From: Lactifluus volemus
Taxonomy: Eukaryota; Basidiomycota; Agaricomycetes; Russulales; Russulaceae
Assembly (NCBI GenBank): GCA_022376515.1
Contig: WTXI01000115.1
Span: 1-64,000, forward strand
Length of the DNA: 64,000 bases
Direction of reading: 5' to 3'
Shown here: one piece after another, positions 22,906-36,740 of the stretch
Numbering within the stretch: position 1 is the stretch's first letter
Layout of the letters: each line of letters begins with the position of its first letter
Made by a program: the position numbers and the translations under genes
The notes under the pieces: generated by a model
Databases searched by the model: none
Told to the model about the DNA's origin: nothing
Seen by the model: the letters and a program-made list of their open reading frames with translations, nothing else

Positions 22906-23211
22906 ATGTCGTCCAAGGACAAGGCCAAGGCGCCGACAAACCCCCTCAGTCTTGAGGATACGCTGCGTGACCTCGCAATATTACGCACATCCGATGTCGA
23001 TCTCGCCGCCATTCTCGCATCGACGATGCCTGCGCCGAGCGCAGCCTCTCCGACCGCGGTGGACACATCGGTCGCGCGTTCGTACGAATTTGTACAAGCG
23101 GCCCGCGGCGCGATCAAAATCAAAAATAGGGGAGCCGTGGAAGCTCAGGGGGGGCGCGTGAATGTTGTGAGGGGCAAGCTGGAGGATGTTCTGGAGGGAC
23201 TCGATACGTGA
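22906..23211 (+). CDS. Small conserved hypothetical protein (101 aa)
   Basis: An intronless frame from ATG 22906 (MSSKDKAKAPTNPLSLEDTL) to TGA at 23209-23211. Composition is that of a real protein: a helical N-terminal segment (LRDLAILRTSDVDLAAILAS), a Pro/Ala/Ser linker, and a second helical segment (ARSYEFVQAARGAIKIKN, VVRGKLEDVLEGLD). The start context CCACC-ATG is strong. No family name is recognised. It may be a small scaffold or subunit protein with two helices. Confidence 0.6.
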   Translation: MSSKDKAKAPTNPLSLEDTLRDLAILRTSDVDLAAILASTMPAPSAASPTAVDTSVARSYEFVQAARGAIKIKNRGAVEAQGGRVNVVRGKLEDVLEGLDT

Positions 23212-23875
23212 AAGAGACCGCATGATCCGTAAACCTTGTCAACATGCTGTCACCTTTCGTGCCTTCCGTGCACAGCATTGACGTGCACAATGCAGGACTT
23301 TCAGATATGATGGAGCGATTCCGGACACTTGACTTGATAAAGGAAAAAGGATGAGGTGGCAAGTCGGCCTTGGCTTGTATACTTTTAGCGTCGGCTCACG
23401 GCTCAGATAGGTTTCTAGGCAATGATGTCGCGTGTTTTAAATTTTCTCTATTTGTTGCGTCAAATTTTGGAGTCAAATTTCATTTCCTAGCCACGAGGCT
23501 ACCTCGAGGCGTCCTGGTATCTACCGTAGTACTAAGGTGTGCTTGGCATCCCGTATCAAATCTGATCCACATGTTGAGGGTGAGGCTGCGGACCAGGCGA
23601 TGGGGCATGACCATCAGGACGCGAAAGCATGTGTAGCGTCGTCGTCGGGATCGATAAGGGCGGGTTAGGGCAGTCACTGACAGTGTGGACGGGCGCGGGA
23701 TAATAATAAATTTGGTCTCGGAGCTTATAATAAGCGCGTGGTCGACGCGCTCAACCCTCTCACTCACGCGCCTCTTGGCCGCATACATCCTTCTAGTAAC
23801 CCCCATTTTTCTTCTCTCATTCGCTTTTCTTTCTCTCTTTTATCACGCTTTGACGATAATCTTGCGACGATATTG
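23212..23875. other. Intergenic/promoter of the ABC transporter gene
   Basis: No gene recognised. A pyrimidine-rich leader (CTTCTCTCATTCGCTTTTCT) lies just upstream of the ATG at 23876. Confidence 0.5.
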
Positions 23876-26800
23876 ATGACCATGTTCGCGACTTCCACCG
23901 TCGCGATCAACACCCCACTTTTCATACTCAGAATACTATCCCCTTCACTCGTCCTACTCGCAACTATCTCTCTCATCACTATCCGACCGTTGCCACCATC
24001 ATCACCCTCTCCGATAACTTCTGTCGTCGTTGCTGCTCGTATCCCCCGTCGTGCTGTGATCTTATCATGTCTCTCTTTTTCTTCTTTTACCTATCTTCTT
24101 GATGGTCTTGCTTTTGTCCTATATGCTGTCATAAACAAATACTGGCCTCAGCAAACAGGCATAGATATCAATGCTCTTATCGGTCTCGTTGCATTTGCCG
24201 GTCTGGCCGCCTTGGGAAGCTGGAAGGATGTCAATGGCGTTGATGTCTGGTCCCTCAAGCGTCTCAAGATTGCCATCTTTCTTTCCCTCGCCCTCGACCT
24301 GGCGCAGGCCGTTCTTTATGGAATCTCGATGCCCAAAGACAGTGCGCAACTTTCATTTTACGCCCCTTCTCATCAGAGCTTAGCGCGCGCCCCCGCGCCA
24401 TCTTGACAGGTCTTCCTCATCCTTACCCATTTCCGTACGACATTCAAATCCTACTTCACCTGACCTTCCCCGTTTTGCGCATTCTTCTTCTTGTCCCATT
24501 ATTCTTCGCTTTGATCAATCCCGTTGTTACGTATACCACAGTTACATCCGGCGAGGTAGTTGAGGATGCGCCCATCTCAACTTCCCTTCTTCTCCCCCCA
24601 GAAGAAGGTATTAACACTTCTACCGGTCTCGCTGTTGGTACGGCCGATGGTAGCAAGTATGGCACTTTCCCTAGTACTGCATCTGCCGCAGCTTCGAGGC
24701 AGACCACACGTCCTCCATCACCTGATCGCGGTGGGACCAAGGTTCAGGTACTGCTTACGCCATCCTCATATATGCAGCGTGCTCATCTCATTTCCGCAGT
24801 CATCGCCCGACAATGAGGTTGACCTTGATCCTTCCTGGAATGAATTGTTCAGACGTTTACGTCGTATCACACCCTACCTCTGGCCAAAGAAAAGCCGTCC
24901 CCTCCAGCTCATTGCGGTGTGTCCTGACTCCATTTCCACTGGACTGCGTTCTCGTTCTATAACTTTTTTTTTCCAGCTTTTCTGCGTTCTCATACTCGTC
25001 CTCGGCCGATTCGTGAACCTCGCGGTCCCTTTCCTGCTTGCACGACTCATATCCATCTTTGAAGGGGGTATTAAGCTCTCACCTTGGCCATATCTTCTTG
25101 GCTATGTCGGTTTGCGCTTCCTCCAGAGCAGTGGCGGGCTCCCTGCGCTCCGCGATGTATGTTGGACTCATTCAATCTTCTTCCTCACAATGTTCATTTC
25201 AACTTGTGTTGGGTAGGCACTCTGGATCCCCGTCATGCAATACTCGGATCGCGGTACGCAGGATGAATGTTTAACGTGAGCTGAATACCGATTCCTTTCT
25301 CTAGAAATGTCATCACTATCATTCAACCACCTCCTCAATCTCTCCTTCGCATGGCACACCCGCCGCAAAACTGGTGAAGTACTCCGTATCCTCGACCGTG
25401 GCGCTGCGATCAACAACACCTTTGAAGTATTGGCGCCCCATGTCTTTATCTGATACCAGTAGCGCTTATCCATGCCTGGCAGCTTGTGTTATTTTCCGTG
25501 ATTCCGACGTTTATCGATATCGTGGTGGCGCTCGTCGTGTTCACTCTCACGCTTGACTGGATGCTTACCGTCGTCATGTTCTTCGTCATGCTTGCGTATG
25601 GTGCGTATCGAGGTATTTTGACGATTTTCATACACCACCAATTCAACTCCATTTAGTCGTGGCTAGCATCCTGCTTACACAACGACGTACGAGATTGCGG
25701 CGCGCTATGAACGATCGGGATGCGGTGCGTTGATATACTTTCCCTCAGTTATGCCTTCTGAATTGTAGCACTAGATTACACGTGCGATTCACACTGACTG
25801 TCTTCTTAACTATGAGACGGTCAAGTATTTCAATGGTGAAGAACATGAAAGTGAGCGCTATTGCGACTCTATCAGGAAGTACCAAAAGCTCGAGTACCGC
25901 GTCATTAGTGAGTGTCATCGATAGAACTCTCTAGTATTGTCGCGCTGACCCGCGTGTCACAGCTGCGATGAATCTACTTAACTTGGTCCAAAATCTTATT
26001 ATTGTAGGCTTCTGCGCATGGCATTTCCCCCAGTTGAATAACAACTTTTGTTCTAGACCGTCGGACTACTGGTCGGTTCCATGATCGTCGCGCGACGAGT
26101 GGTCAATGGCCAGCTAGACACCAGTGACTTTGTGTTCTTTGTCACGTACTTGGCTCAGGTAAGCGGCTTCGTTTGAGACGACTCGACAATGCTTGACCTT
26201 GACATTTCTGTAGCTTTATGGCCCACTCAATATGCTTGGATCTATCTATCGATCAATCCATCGGTCGTTAGTGGACGCAGAGAAACTACTCACGCTCCTC
26301 AATGAGTCGACCGACGTGAATGATAAACCTGGAGCACCTGACCTTCTCATTACTGACGGAGAGATCGAATTCGGTAGGCATTGCTGTTCCTCGCTTCCAC
26401 TGATCAACTCAATGCATTTGCAGAAAATGTCAAGTTTACGTACGATGGGCGCAAACCTGCCCTACACGGAGTATCTTTCCGTGTTCCTAAAGGAGCATCA
26501 GTAGCCCTCGTCGGCGAGTCCGGCGCGGGCAAGTCGACTATCCTCCGCCTCTTGTACCGATTCTATGACTTGAAGGAGGGTGAGGGCCGCATTTTAGTTG
26601 ACGGGCAGGATATCCGCGACGTGACACAAGCAAGTTTGCGTAAGGCGATTGGCGTGGTCCCACAGGATGCCGTACTTTTCAATGCAAGTATAGGCTATAA
26701 CATTGGGTGCGTATCTCTGATATCATCTCTGGCCCTGCGCCTCTAATGGTGAGCCTTGCAGCTATGGCAAGTTTGGGGCGAGCCCGGAAGAACTGGAGGA

Positions 26801-28031
26801 AGCGGCGACAGCGGCACAGATGCATGACCGCATCATGTCGTTCCCTGAAAAATATGAGACTAAGGTTGGCGAACGCGGCATTCGACTCAGTGGAGGAGAG
26901 AAGCAGCGTGTGGCTATTGCGCGCACTCTGCTCAAGAATCCCCCTATATTGTTGCTTGACGAGGCCACCAGGTCTGTTTCATGCCCAAAATTGGCGGATC
27001 GATGGCTGATTGATACGTCACTATCAGCGCCCTAGACACTTCTACGGAACGTGACATCCAGAAAGCTCTGCAGAATCTGGTTCGCGGCCGTTCCTCGCTA
27101 TCTATCGCCCACAGGCTTTCGGTGAGTCTATTTCTGCGTCTGGAACACGGCATCTGACCTGCCTCGCTCTTTATAGACTATTGCCAATGCGGACTTGTGA
27201 GATATCCTTTTTCTGGCTTCCTTGACGTGTCCTCACTCATAGAATAACAGGATTCTTGTTCTCAAGGACGGTCAGATTATCGAACAGGGAAATCATAAGC
27301 AGCTTCTCGAACTCAACGGCGTTTTTGCGGCCATGTGGGCCGACCAGATTAGTGCGGACGGTGGACTACCGGCGGATGGGGGACTTGGGGAAGCGGTCGG
27401 CGGATACCAAATTGACGATGCGAACCAAGGCCAATCTATCACTCAGGATATCGACGCCGCCCCTACACAAGACACCGCGGAGCCACCCGTGGTGGAGACT
27501 GCACCCGCTCAGGACACCCAAGTAGACGAGACGCCTGTCACCTTTCCTTCGTCCGATATAGGCGAGGCTCCGACCATCGAGACCATTCCCCCGCAGAAGG
27601 ACAATCCCGTCACCTCAACGACCGACCCTGCACTTGTTGCTTTCCCGGGCAGATCGTCCGATGACGCTCCATCGCAGAATGCTCCTTCGGCCCAAGGTAT
27701 CACGTTCGCACCAGAGGTGGGGACACCTGAGCGCAGAGGCTCTCCGGACCCTGATGCCGAGCCGAAGCGCAAGCGCATTTCATCCCAAAACTTCCAGCGG
27801 CTTGCGCGACGAATCTCTGTAAGAGCTGGCTCCGTGTCGAACATCCCAATCCTAGGCAGCCTTCGGCGTGACTCATCGTCTGCCTCGGCATCTGCGCAAG
27901 CGCAGCCGTCGACGGACACCGATGCAGCGCCTACCGTGACTTCGGAGTCGCCAGCTGCCAGCATCCAGAGCGAGCCAGATAAGGATAAGGGCAAGAAGAA
28001 GGAGAAGGAGAAGAAGAGGAGGTTCCTCTAA
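23876..28031 (+). CDS. Half-size ABC transporter, HMT1/ABCB6 class
   Basis: An organellar (vacuolar or mitochondrial) ATP-driven exporter of the heavy-metal-tolerance/Atm1 group. Start ATG at 23876. An extra N-terminal membrane domain (to about 24550) precedes a short acidic segment and the ABC membrane domain ([78 protein letters not shown]). The NBD is complete: Walker [10 protein letters not shown] (about 26515-26541), Q-loop VVPQDAVLF, signature LSGGEKQR (about 26887), Walker B ILLLDEAT (about 26946), D-loop SALD after an intron, H-loop AHRLST (about 27110-27180). More than ten short introns, all in frame. Unusual is a roughly 220-residue C-terminal tail, acidic/Ser/Pro-rich with two basic runs ([30 protein letters not shown]). 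The N-terminal extension is the HMT1/ABCB6 hallmark; the substrate is unknown. Confidence 0.88.
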
Positions 28032-28392
28032 GTAATCCATCGTGTCGTATGAGGCACCCACCTATGTTTACTTGTTTTTCTCGACGTTGCTTTACACATT
28101 CACGACTGAACCGATATCTCGAAAAGCTTAAAGCCAAAGGGGGGTTGCCGTGACTATCGGCGGTCGGCTGACGTGTGGGTCTAGAATCAAGGGCCTCGGC
28201 TGTGTTTTAAGCTGAGATTGAAAATTGACGGAGTAGTATATAAGGAAGGCCGAAAAGATGACACGGGGATTGCGTACAGTCGGACGACGACACCCCCAAC
28301 CGTTCCGTTCTTGTTCTCGTTTTTGCCTCTTCTCTGCTTTTTTTCTCGGTTGTGTTCCCGTCTGTTCTCCGTTTCATTGTATTATTGCAATC
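28032..28392. other. Intergenic and promoter of the RRM gene
   Basis: About 360 bp. A TATA-like TATATAAGG lies at about 28238, roughly 150 nt before the ATG, followed by a T/C-rich leader. Nothing else seen. Confidence 0.5.
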
Positions 28393-29428
28393 ATGTCTGC
28401 AAAGATTTATGTTGGGTCAGTCGTGCGCGCTTGTGATATCTTATCGTCCTCATCGCTTCTTCCCGTTTTTGAAAACGGGGGGGAGCGTGACCGCTGATAG
28501 TAATTTTTTGTACTCTATGTTAGCAATCTGAGCTGGAATTCGACCGATGAACATTTGCGCGCAGTTCGTCTGATGTCCTGGCTCTGCTTATATTGTTCCT
28601 GATCTTTTGTCCTTGCCTTGCCTGGTTATCTTTTTTTTATTGCCGTGCCCCCGTTGATAGGCCTTTGCGCCCTATGGCAGCATTGTTGATGTACGCCTCT
28701 TTGTCCACCTGCGTGAATTGATTTTTTCCTGATTGACGAGGGATACATTTTTTGGTGTTCCCTTGCTGTCTGCCCTTTTTTTTTTTTATCGAACAGTCGA
28801 TCGTGATGCGTGACCGCGAGACGCATCGCTCGCGTGGTTTTGGTTTCGTAACTTATAGCACTGAGGCGGAAGCCCACGAAGCTATCAATCGGATGAACGA
28901 CACCGAGCTCGATGGCCGCAGGATCCGTGTCAACATCGCTAACGCTCGCAGTGGCGGCGGCGGCGGCGGTGGTGGTGGCGGTCCGTCAAAAACTCCATTT
29001 TTCTATCCGTTATAATCCTTCTCACTGCTGTTAGGATATCAAGGTGGCGGCGGCGGCTACAACGGTGGCGGTTCTGGATATAGTGGTGAGTAGAACGCAA
29101 ACTTGACTTGAGATAGTCGTATCCTGGCACTAAGCGAGAAACTCGGGATGATATAAGGTGGTGGTGGCGGCTATTCCTCTGGTTATAACCAAGGCTCCGG
29201 TGGTGGTCAGGCTGGATATGGTGGCCAAGCAGGCTACAGCGCTGGACAGGGCTATGGGACCTATCCTGCGCAAGGTGGTAGGTCAAGATAATATTGTCTG
29301 ATGATCAGGTCTTTATCATTCGTGCAGGGTACCAAGGAGGTTACCAACAGGCTGGTTACCCGCAGCAGGGAGGCTACCAGCAGGGTTATCAGGGAGGAGC
29401 AACAGCGGGAGGCTACAGCGGCTACTAA
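28393..29428 (+). CDS. Glycine-rich RNA-binding protein (single RRM)
   Basis: ATG at 28393. Exons splice to [51 protein letters not shown], giving RNP2 (IYVGNL) and RNP1 (RGFGFVTY), followed by [20 protein letters not shown]. The second half is Gly/Tyr/Gln-rich low-complexity (repeated GGYQ, GGGGYS, QGGY), spread over at least three small exons, ending GGYSGY with TAA at 29426-29428. About 170-180 residues. This is the cold-inducible/GRP family, acting in RNA chaperoning, splicing or stress granules, with a C-terminal region prone to phase separation. Introns hold long T runs (for example around 28780). Confidence 0.88.
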
Positions 29429-30440
29429 TCTCATCCATTGCGGTAGTGAGTAGCAACTTTTTCCAACTCACATATAGCTTAACCTACTCCCTTCTTATAG
29501 CTCACCGCTGCGCGAATTCGTATCGCTTACCCATTTATGCATTCCTTTTTTCTACTCTTTTTTATTCACCTGTCACCTTCCCGTCTCCCCTCCCCCCTAC
29601 CCTTGTTTTTTTTACTTGACGCGCTCATCCCACACATCTCCTTACCATTCACTGTCGTTTTCCCATCTCTCCTCCACAGCACTCGTCGTGTTTCGTCCTT
29701 GGCTCGTCCCTAAAGTCTCGGTTATACCACAATCCGGCCTGTACTACTACGACTACGATCTTCGCCGTTTTTTTCTGCCCCCGCTTCTCTTCTTGCTCTA
29801 TCGTGCGTGGGTGGGTGTGTCATTTATCAAATCCCTCCTTGTATTTTTTTTCTTTCAAATAACAGAAAAAAGTTGGTGCTTTGCGCCGACTCCTGCTTTC
29901 TTATCTTTGACGTGCCAAGGTCCACGCGTTTTCACGTGTTTGGTGAACCTGTGTGAATATTTCCGACTTTGAAAGAAACGAAAGTTCTCGAGCCCGAAAA
30001 ATCTTTGATGTGGATCCAAGTCATTGGTCCTCGCTCACCTGTCTTGGGGGGATCTTCGTCTTCGTCAGAGTTAACGGCCGGCCATACATGTGAAACCCCC
30101 TTCCCTGGGCGGCATATGGTACAAGTATGGTATGATAAGCAGTACGTCTATGATCAACCCAGAACCAGTGCAAGTCACTGTCGAGACTATGTCTCCGTGT
30201 TACCCACGGGGCTTTCTTTTCAAGGCATATCAGTTATAAAAAAAAACCAAGTCTCGTAAACTCTGCAAGGCGCTCGTCTGCTGGACTTTTTTTTTTCACC
30301 TGTAGCGTTGAAGGTGATTTGCTTATGATAGAGAAAAAGGTTTCATAGACTTCTAATAAATCCGAGTTATATTATTATTATCTAGTTGTTTGAGATGAAT
30401 CCGATAATATAGCAAAAAGACCAGGGTCTCCCCCGGTTTT
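29429..30440. other. 3' UTR and intergenic DNA
   Basis: T-rich 3' flank of the RRM gene and AT-rich intergenic DNA. Open frames here (29616-29972, 29969-30259) have no protein-like features. Confidence 0.5.
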
Positions 30441-32394
30441 CTATAGCATGATACAACCCCAAACGACGATCGTCAAGAGCGTCGCGCAAAAGAATAACAA
30501 TCGCGCTTCTTCACCCGCCGGCGAACGTTCCAGCACGAGAGCGACTAACGGTGATCGACGTGTACCGGGTGTACCAGCCGGACGCATGTCGAGCCTGAAA
30601 CGGCGGACTGACTCGCCGGGCCAGAGCATGCGCGCGTGACGCTCAATGACGTGCAGTGCGAGTGGGAGTCCGTGAGTGTCGGTGGCGGGCGTGAAGGATG
30701 CGCGAGAGCGTACGGTGGACCAGGTGAGTGCGCGCGGGCCGGCGCGAAAGAGGAAGATGAGGTCGAAGGAGGTTAGGTATGGGCTGGCGCGGACTAGACG
30801 GGCGCCGCAGGTGCGTAGAGATTCTTCGCCTGGTGAGGGCACGATGTGCAGGGCGAGGGTGCGAAGCTGGCAAAGTGGGCGGATGCACCGTGCAAAGGTA
30901 TCCTGTGGGTGAAGTTTTAGTTGGAGGGAGGGACGGGGGTGTATTTATTTATTTATTTGGGAGGGGCTTACTATGGTGAATGAGGGTCGACAGGCGACTG
31001 TCAAGTCGAGGTGGCGTAGATGGGGGCATGATGCGACGATGGTGCGAAGGATGGAGCCATTGTCGTACCCTTGCTCGAGTCGGAATGTGATGGTGAGGGA
31101 CGCTAGCGCGGGTAGCATTGTGAGAGACGAGCTGACGGTGAGCGATGTGCCCTCACGGAGTGAGAGAGCATCCGGCACGCGCAGGGTCTTGAGTGATGTG
31201 CGAGCAGGTAGGACCTGAGCTTGCCCGAGGGCGCCACTGAACGTGTTGACCCTGGCAAGCGCATCGGGATGTAAATCGGCGAGGACGTTAGGAGCGGCGA
31301 CGCTCGGCGCGTGACTCTGGAGGTGCAACGCTTCCAAGTTGAGGTGCGCGTTGAGGAAGGCGCGGAATGGACGGCCCAGAGCTGGGTTCAGGCCGATGTG
31401 CCAGTCGAGCACGACATCGCCGATCAGGAGCGATCGGAGCTTTGGCCAGTGGCCGTGGACGAGGCCGTGTGCGTCTACGGGGGCATGTGGTGAGTGTCCA
31501 TCGATGGCAAGATGTTCGAGGTTGGGACAGCGCTTGATGAGCATGTCCCAGAGCCGATGATAACCTGGCACAGGCTCATCTGCATCCGGCAAACTGACAT
31601 CAGGCGTCAGCGTAAGAGTGTAGAATCAAAAACGCACCGTGGGACACGCCGTCGTTCTGCCAGTAAAAGCCGCTTTTGAATGTGAGGGAGAACCCGTAGA
31701 GGTCGTTAAAGTCGAACAACTAGATAGAGTGGAAGGCAAGGCAGGATCAGGATTGCGGAGTATTAGGGTGGAGAAGAAGCACGCCACGCACATGACTGTT
31801 TGGTGAGGGTAAGATGGACCCAAGCGTGGTCGAGATGAATTTGAGATGTGGACAGCTAACAGAAAAATCCCCCACAAGAAGAGAGGATGATTATCATCTC
31901 GGATGGCGGGATCTATTATGATAGACGCACAAGATGCGCAATGCGAACCACATGTCGTCATACGGAGGTAGTTCCTCGCCGTCCCAAGCAAAACATCGGA
32001 GAACCTCGAAATTCCTCGCTGCGCGACGTACGGCAGACGAAACGGCATATCCATCCGGCAAGGCGCTGCGACCCCACCTGGATGCTCGCCCGGTGATCAC
32101 TGAGTCCGGGTTGACCTTGAGAGAGCGAACGTGTCGTGCGCGGTCGGGTCGAGAGTAGAGCATATCGAGGGTTCGCATGCATTGAGCGGGGCCTCGAAGG
32201 ATGATGCGTGAATAGAGGGCTGGGGTGAGCGCATCGGCGATTCGTGAGGACTGTATGGGTGACGTGAGGTGAGTAAAATTAAAAATGATATTTTTGGCGC
32301 GCACGGTAAGATAGAGATGAAGTATTTCAGATGAACATGACAAATAATCGACAATCTCTAGTAGGATATCGGCAGGGACAGTGTTCAGAGACAT
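30441..32394 (-). CDS. F-box/LRR-like protein with a C-terminal hydrophobic anchor
   Basis: ATG at 32394 begins MSLNTVPADILLEIVDYLSC, a short N-terminal F-box. Middle exons carry leucine-rich patterns (CPNLEHLAIDGH, WPKLRSLLIGDVVLD, LNLEALHLQSHAP, LASLTITFRLEQ, CPHLRHLDLTVACR, LRTLALHIVPS), typical of basidiomycete F-box proteins that present substrates to SCF ubiquitin ligases. Introns are at about 31895-31830, about 31590-31625 and about 30940-30890. The last residues (LLFFCATLLTIVVWGCIML) look like a tail anchor, which is unusual for an F-box protein. Stop at 30441-30443. Confidence 0.7.
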
Positions 32395-32689
32395 CGTCAG
32401 AGACGATGATAGTGGGTCAGGAAAGAAATCAAAATTTGCGTGAAAAGCCCGAGCCCGAACGGAGCGGGATATGGAATGCCCGGTTATCATGGAGAGACAG
32501 ACGCCTATAGACATGTTCATTCATTCGACCAAAAAAAAGGTGTCATCATCCAAGGGTAGTTACTACTACACACTCAAACAAATTAATACAGACATGACAA
32601 TTTTGATCATTCTATGCTTGACTGGGGATATCAATACCTGCAAGTGGCGAAAGATGTAGATATGCAAGGCAAATACAACAAATTGGTAA

Positions 32690-34255
<1,566 letters not shown>

Positions 34256-34307
34256 GATCGTGACTCGGTCCGCAGTTTTAAATCCACCACGTCACCTTAA
34301 TTCCACC

Positions 34308-34915
34308 ATGATCATTGACGCTCCAGTACGTCCACTTTTTTTGTCTTTCTGAACACACTCTCATATTCTCTAGATGCAAAACGACGCTCAAGTGCCCACC
34401 GAACTTCCACCAGCATACGAATCTGCCATTTCTAGCACCAGTGAAGGCACGTACTCTCTTTTACTCGTAAGACCGGCATGGATGGCTCATGTCTTTCACA
34501 ATACAGGACTATTATCCAAGGCATCCAAAGCCAATGCCCCACAAGACACCCAGCCCAAGCCGGCCCCGTTAATGATCTCCGGCAGCTCACAGGCCGTGTA
34601 CGGTGCGACGTCGTCAAATCCGACTGTCTATTACTATGAGGATCCACGCACGGGGCAGCGCGTCGCCTCGCTCTTGCCTCCAGATCACCCGCAGATGGTG
34701 TGTCTCCAGGCTGGTGAACACGTTCCTGAGACGCGGTATGGGTGCCTCGGTACGTCGTGCTAACCTTCCCGTCAACGTGCCAGAGCTTATGTGTATTGGC
34801 AGGCGTGTTGGCCGCAATCGTATGGTTCCCGCTTGGTATCGGATTATGTCTGCTCGATCGCCGTGTACGCTGCGAACGCTGTGGCGAGTCACTCGAGAAC
34901 GGACTGTGCGGTTAA
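34308..34915 (+). CDS. BRI3-like small membrane protein (PPxY, hydrophobic segment, CxxC)
   Basis: ATG at 34308 (MIIDAP), intron 34326-34373, then MQNDAQVPTELPPAYESAI (a PPAY WW-binding motif), an in-frame 66-nt intron 34441-34506, RLLSKASKANA..., YYYEDPRTGQRVASLLPPDHP, and after a last intron (34752-34801) the hydrophobic VLAAIVWFPLGIGLCLLD followed by RRVRCERCGESLENGLCG and TAA at 34913-34915. This order (PPxY, single hydrophobic segment, juxtamembrane basic residues, CxxC) matches the BRI3/I3 endolysosomal protein family. Length about 145 residues. Confidence 0.7.
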
Positions 34916-36711
34916 TGTCCTCCGTCACCTCGGGCCTAACGTCACTTTGTGTGATCATTTGCGTCCCATCATTCCTCTCTCCATACCTCATTCCGTGATT
35001 TTTTATGTGGAATAAGACGAACAATCTGTTTTACGTTGGTCTTATCGTCAATGCCCCATCAATTTGTACATTCCTGCCCTTGGTTTAATTCTCGCCCCGA
35101 CCACCACTTTATTGCTTTGCTTCTTTTCCCACCGATTCTACGGATGTCGTTTGTACTCTGGATTGACTGCCTGGCTGCACGATGGATGGACTTGTACATT
35201 ATTACAAAACCTATGCTACTTATTATGCGCCGCGCCGCAAATCAATCAATCCTTCCTTCCCGTGCCTTTCCCTGTAACACATAACTTGCTTCCCACAGAC
35301 TTGCCGTAGCACGGACCGAAATCCGACCTCTTCCCACTCCCCTTGCCCCTTAATTTCCAGCGGAAATGTTATCCGCTTCATTGGACGCGCGACGTGAGAG
35401 GGGGGTCGTGTAAAAAGTGCCACACAGATTCAGACTAATCCACTCACCCGGCTAACCTCACTTCCGACATTCCCCAAACCCAATTTGGATGGGCTCGCCC
35501 TCGCGAAGAAAAAAAAACTGTGCTGCGGAACCCTGCACGTCGGCGTTTTCAATGATTGGGCCGCTTAGGAGCAAAGAGAAACACGGAACTTTACCTTTTT
35601 TTCTTTTTTTTTTTTTACCAGAAAGAGAAAGAGTCGGCGTTCAACGTTCAACAGTGGTGTATACGGGTCAAAGACACCACTTTCCCCCCCATTTTCTTTT
35701 TCTCGATTGTGTGTCTGTGTGTGTGAAAGAATGGACAGCTTTGCAGGGCGGCGCTTATATGGTTGCTGCCAAGTTAGCTTTTTTTTTAATAAAAAAAAAT
35801 GAAGAGAGCTGTCAAAAAGTCTCAACGCAACAAGGCAAAGCCAAGAGAATCAAAAAAAAACAAGAACAACTTTTTCCGATTGGCACTTCCCCGGCGCCCG
35901 ATGAAGAGGGTCCGATGAGACGCACTTTTCGGGCACAGCCCTCACGCGTCTAAGTTAATAGAATGTGTTTCTTGTGTCTCAGAAATAACAACTTACGATG
36001 GATGTGAATTGGAAATCGTAAAAGAGTTGGGGGGGGGGGTTTTCTTTTTTTTCTAGTTTAACTGGGCAGGCCAATGTGGTCTCTACAATACAAATAAACT
36101 CGGGAGAAGCCAGTCAGATCCTACTAAGCGCCCTGGTAAATCAACGCGTTCATACGTCATTTGTTGTACATCCCGCAAAATCGAAACCCTCAACAGAAGA
36201 CACGTCTTTATTTCGCTTCTATTTTTTTTAATTTTTTTTTGACTACTTTGCGTTGTTCGGGTCGGGATTGCCCCTTGGAGATCAAAAGTTAAACGTTGCT
36301 TTTGAATAAATTCTCATGAATTGATGGGGAAGGGGGGTTAGGACCCCCTCATATCCTACCTGCCTCTTCACGTACACGCACAAAACACACCAGAAACCTC
36401 AGAATGAGCACATTTCGTATTTTATATCGGGTGTTTAGATGGGTGTACGACCGAACCGACAATATGTCGTCATTTCTTTGAATCCCCGGCACGGTGACCG
36501 GCAGCAGAAGCCACAAGCATTCTTCTTCGTCTCGGATGCCCGCACCCGGCCCACCCTTACCCCATTATTGTGCAGCCGCTCTTTACGGGTTAGTCCATTG
36601 GAAAGGGGCTACTGTGGGACGGACGCTAGTTTAGCACAATGATCTGTCATCATCCGGTATGTGTGAGAGCAACCACCGGACGCAATCGAAAGGAATCGGG
36701 TCCCCCCCCCC

Positions 36712-36740
36712 GAGTAATAATAATAATATTATTATTATTT
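36712..36740. repeat. Self-complementary (TAA)n/(TTA)n microsatellite
   Basis: An AATAATAATAAT run is followed directly by its complement ATTATTATTATT, making a perfect palindrome that could extrude as a cruciform. Confidence 0.7.
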
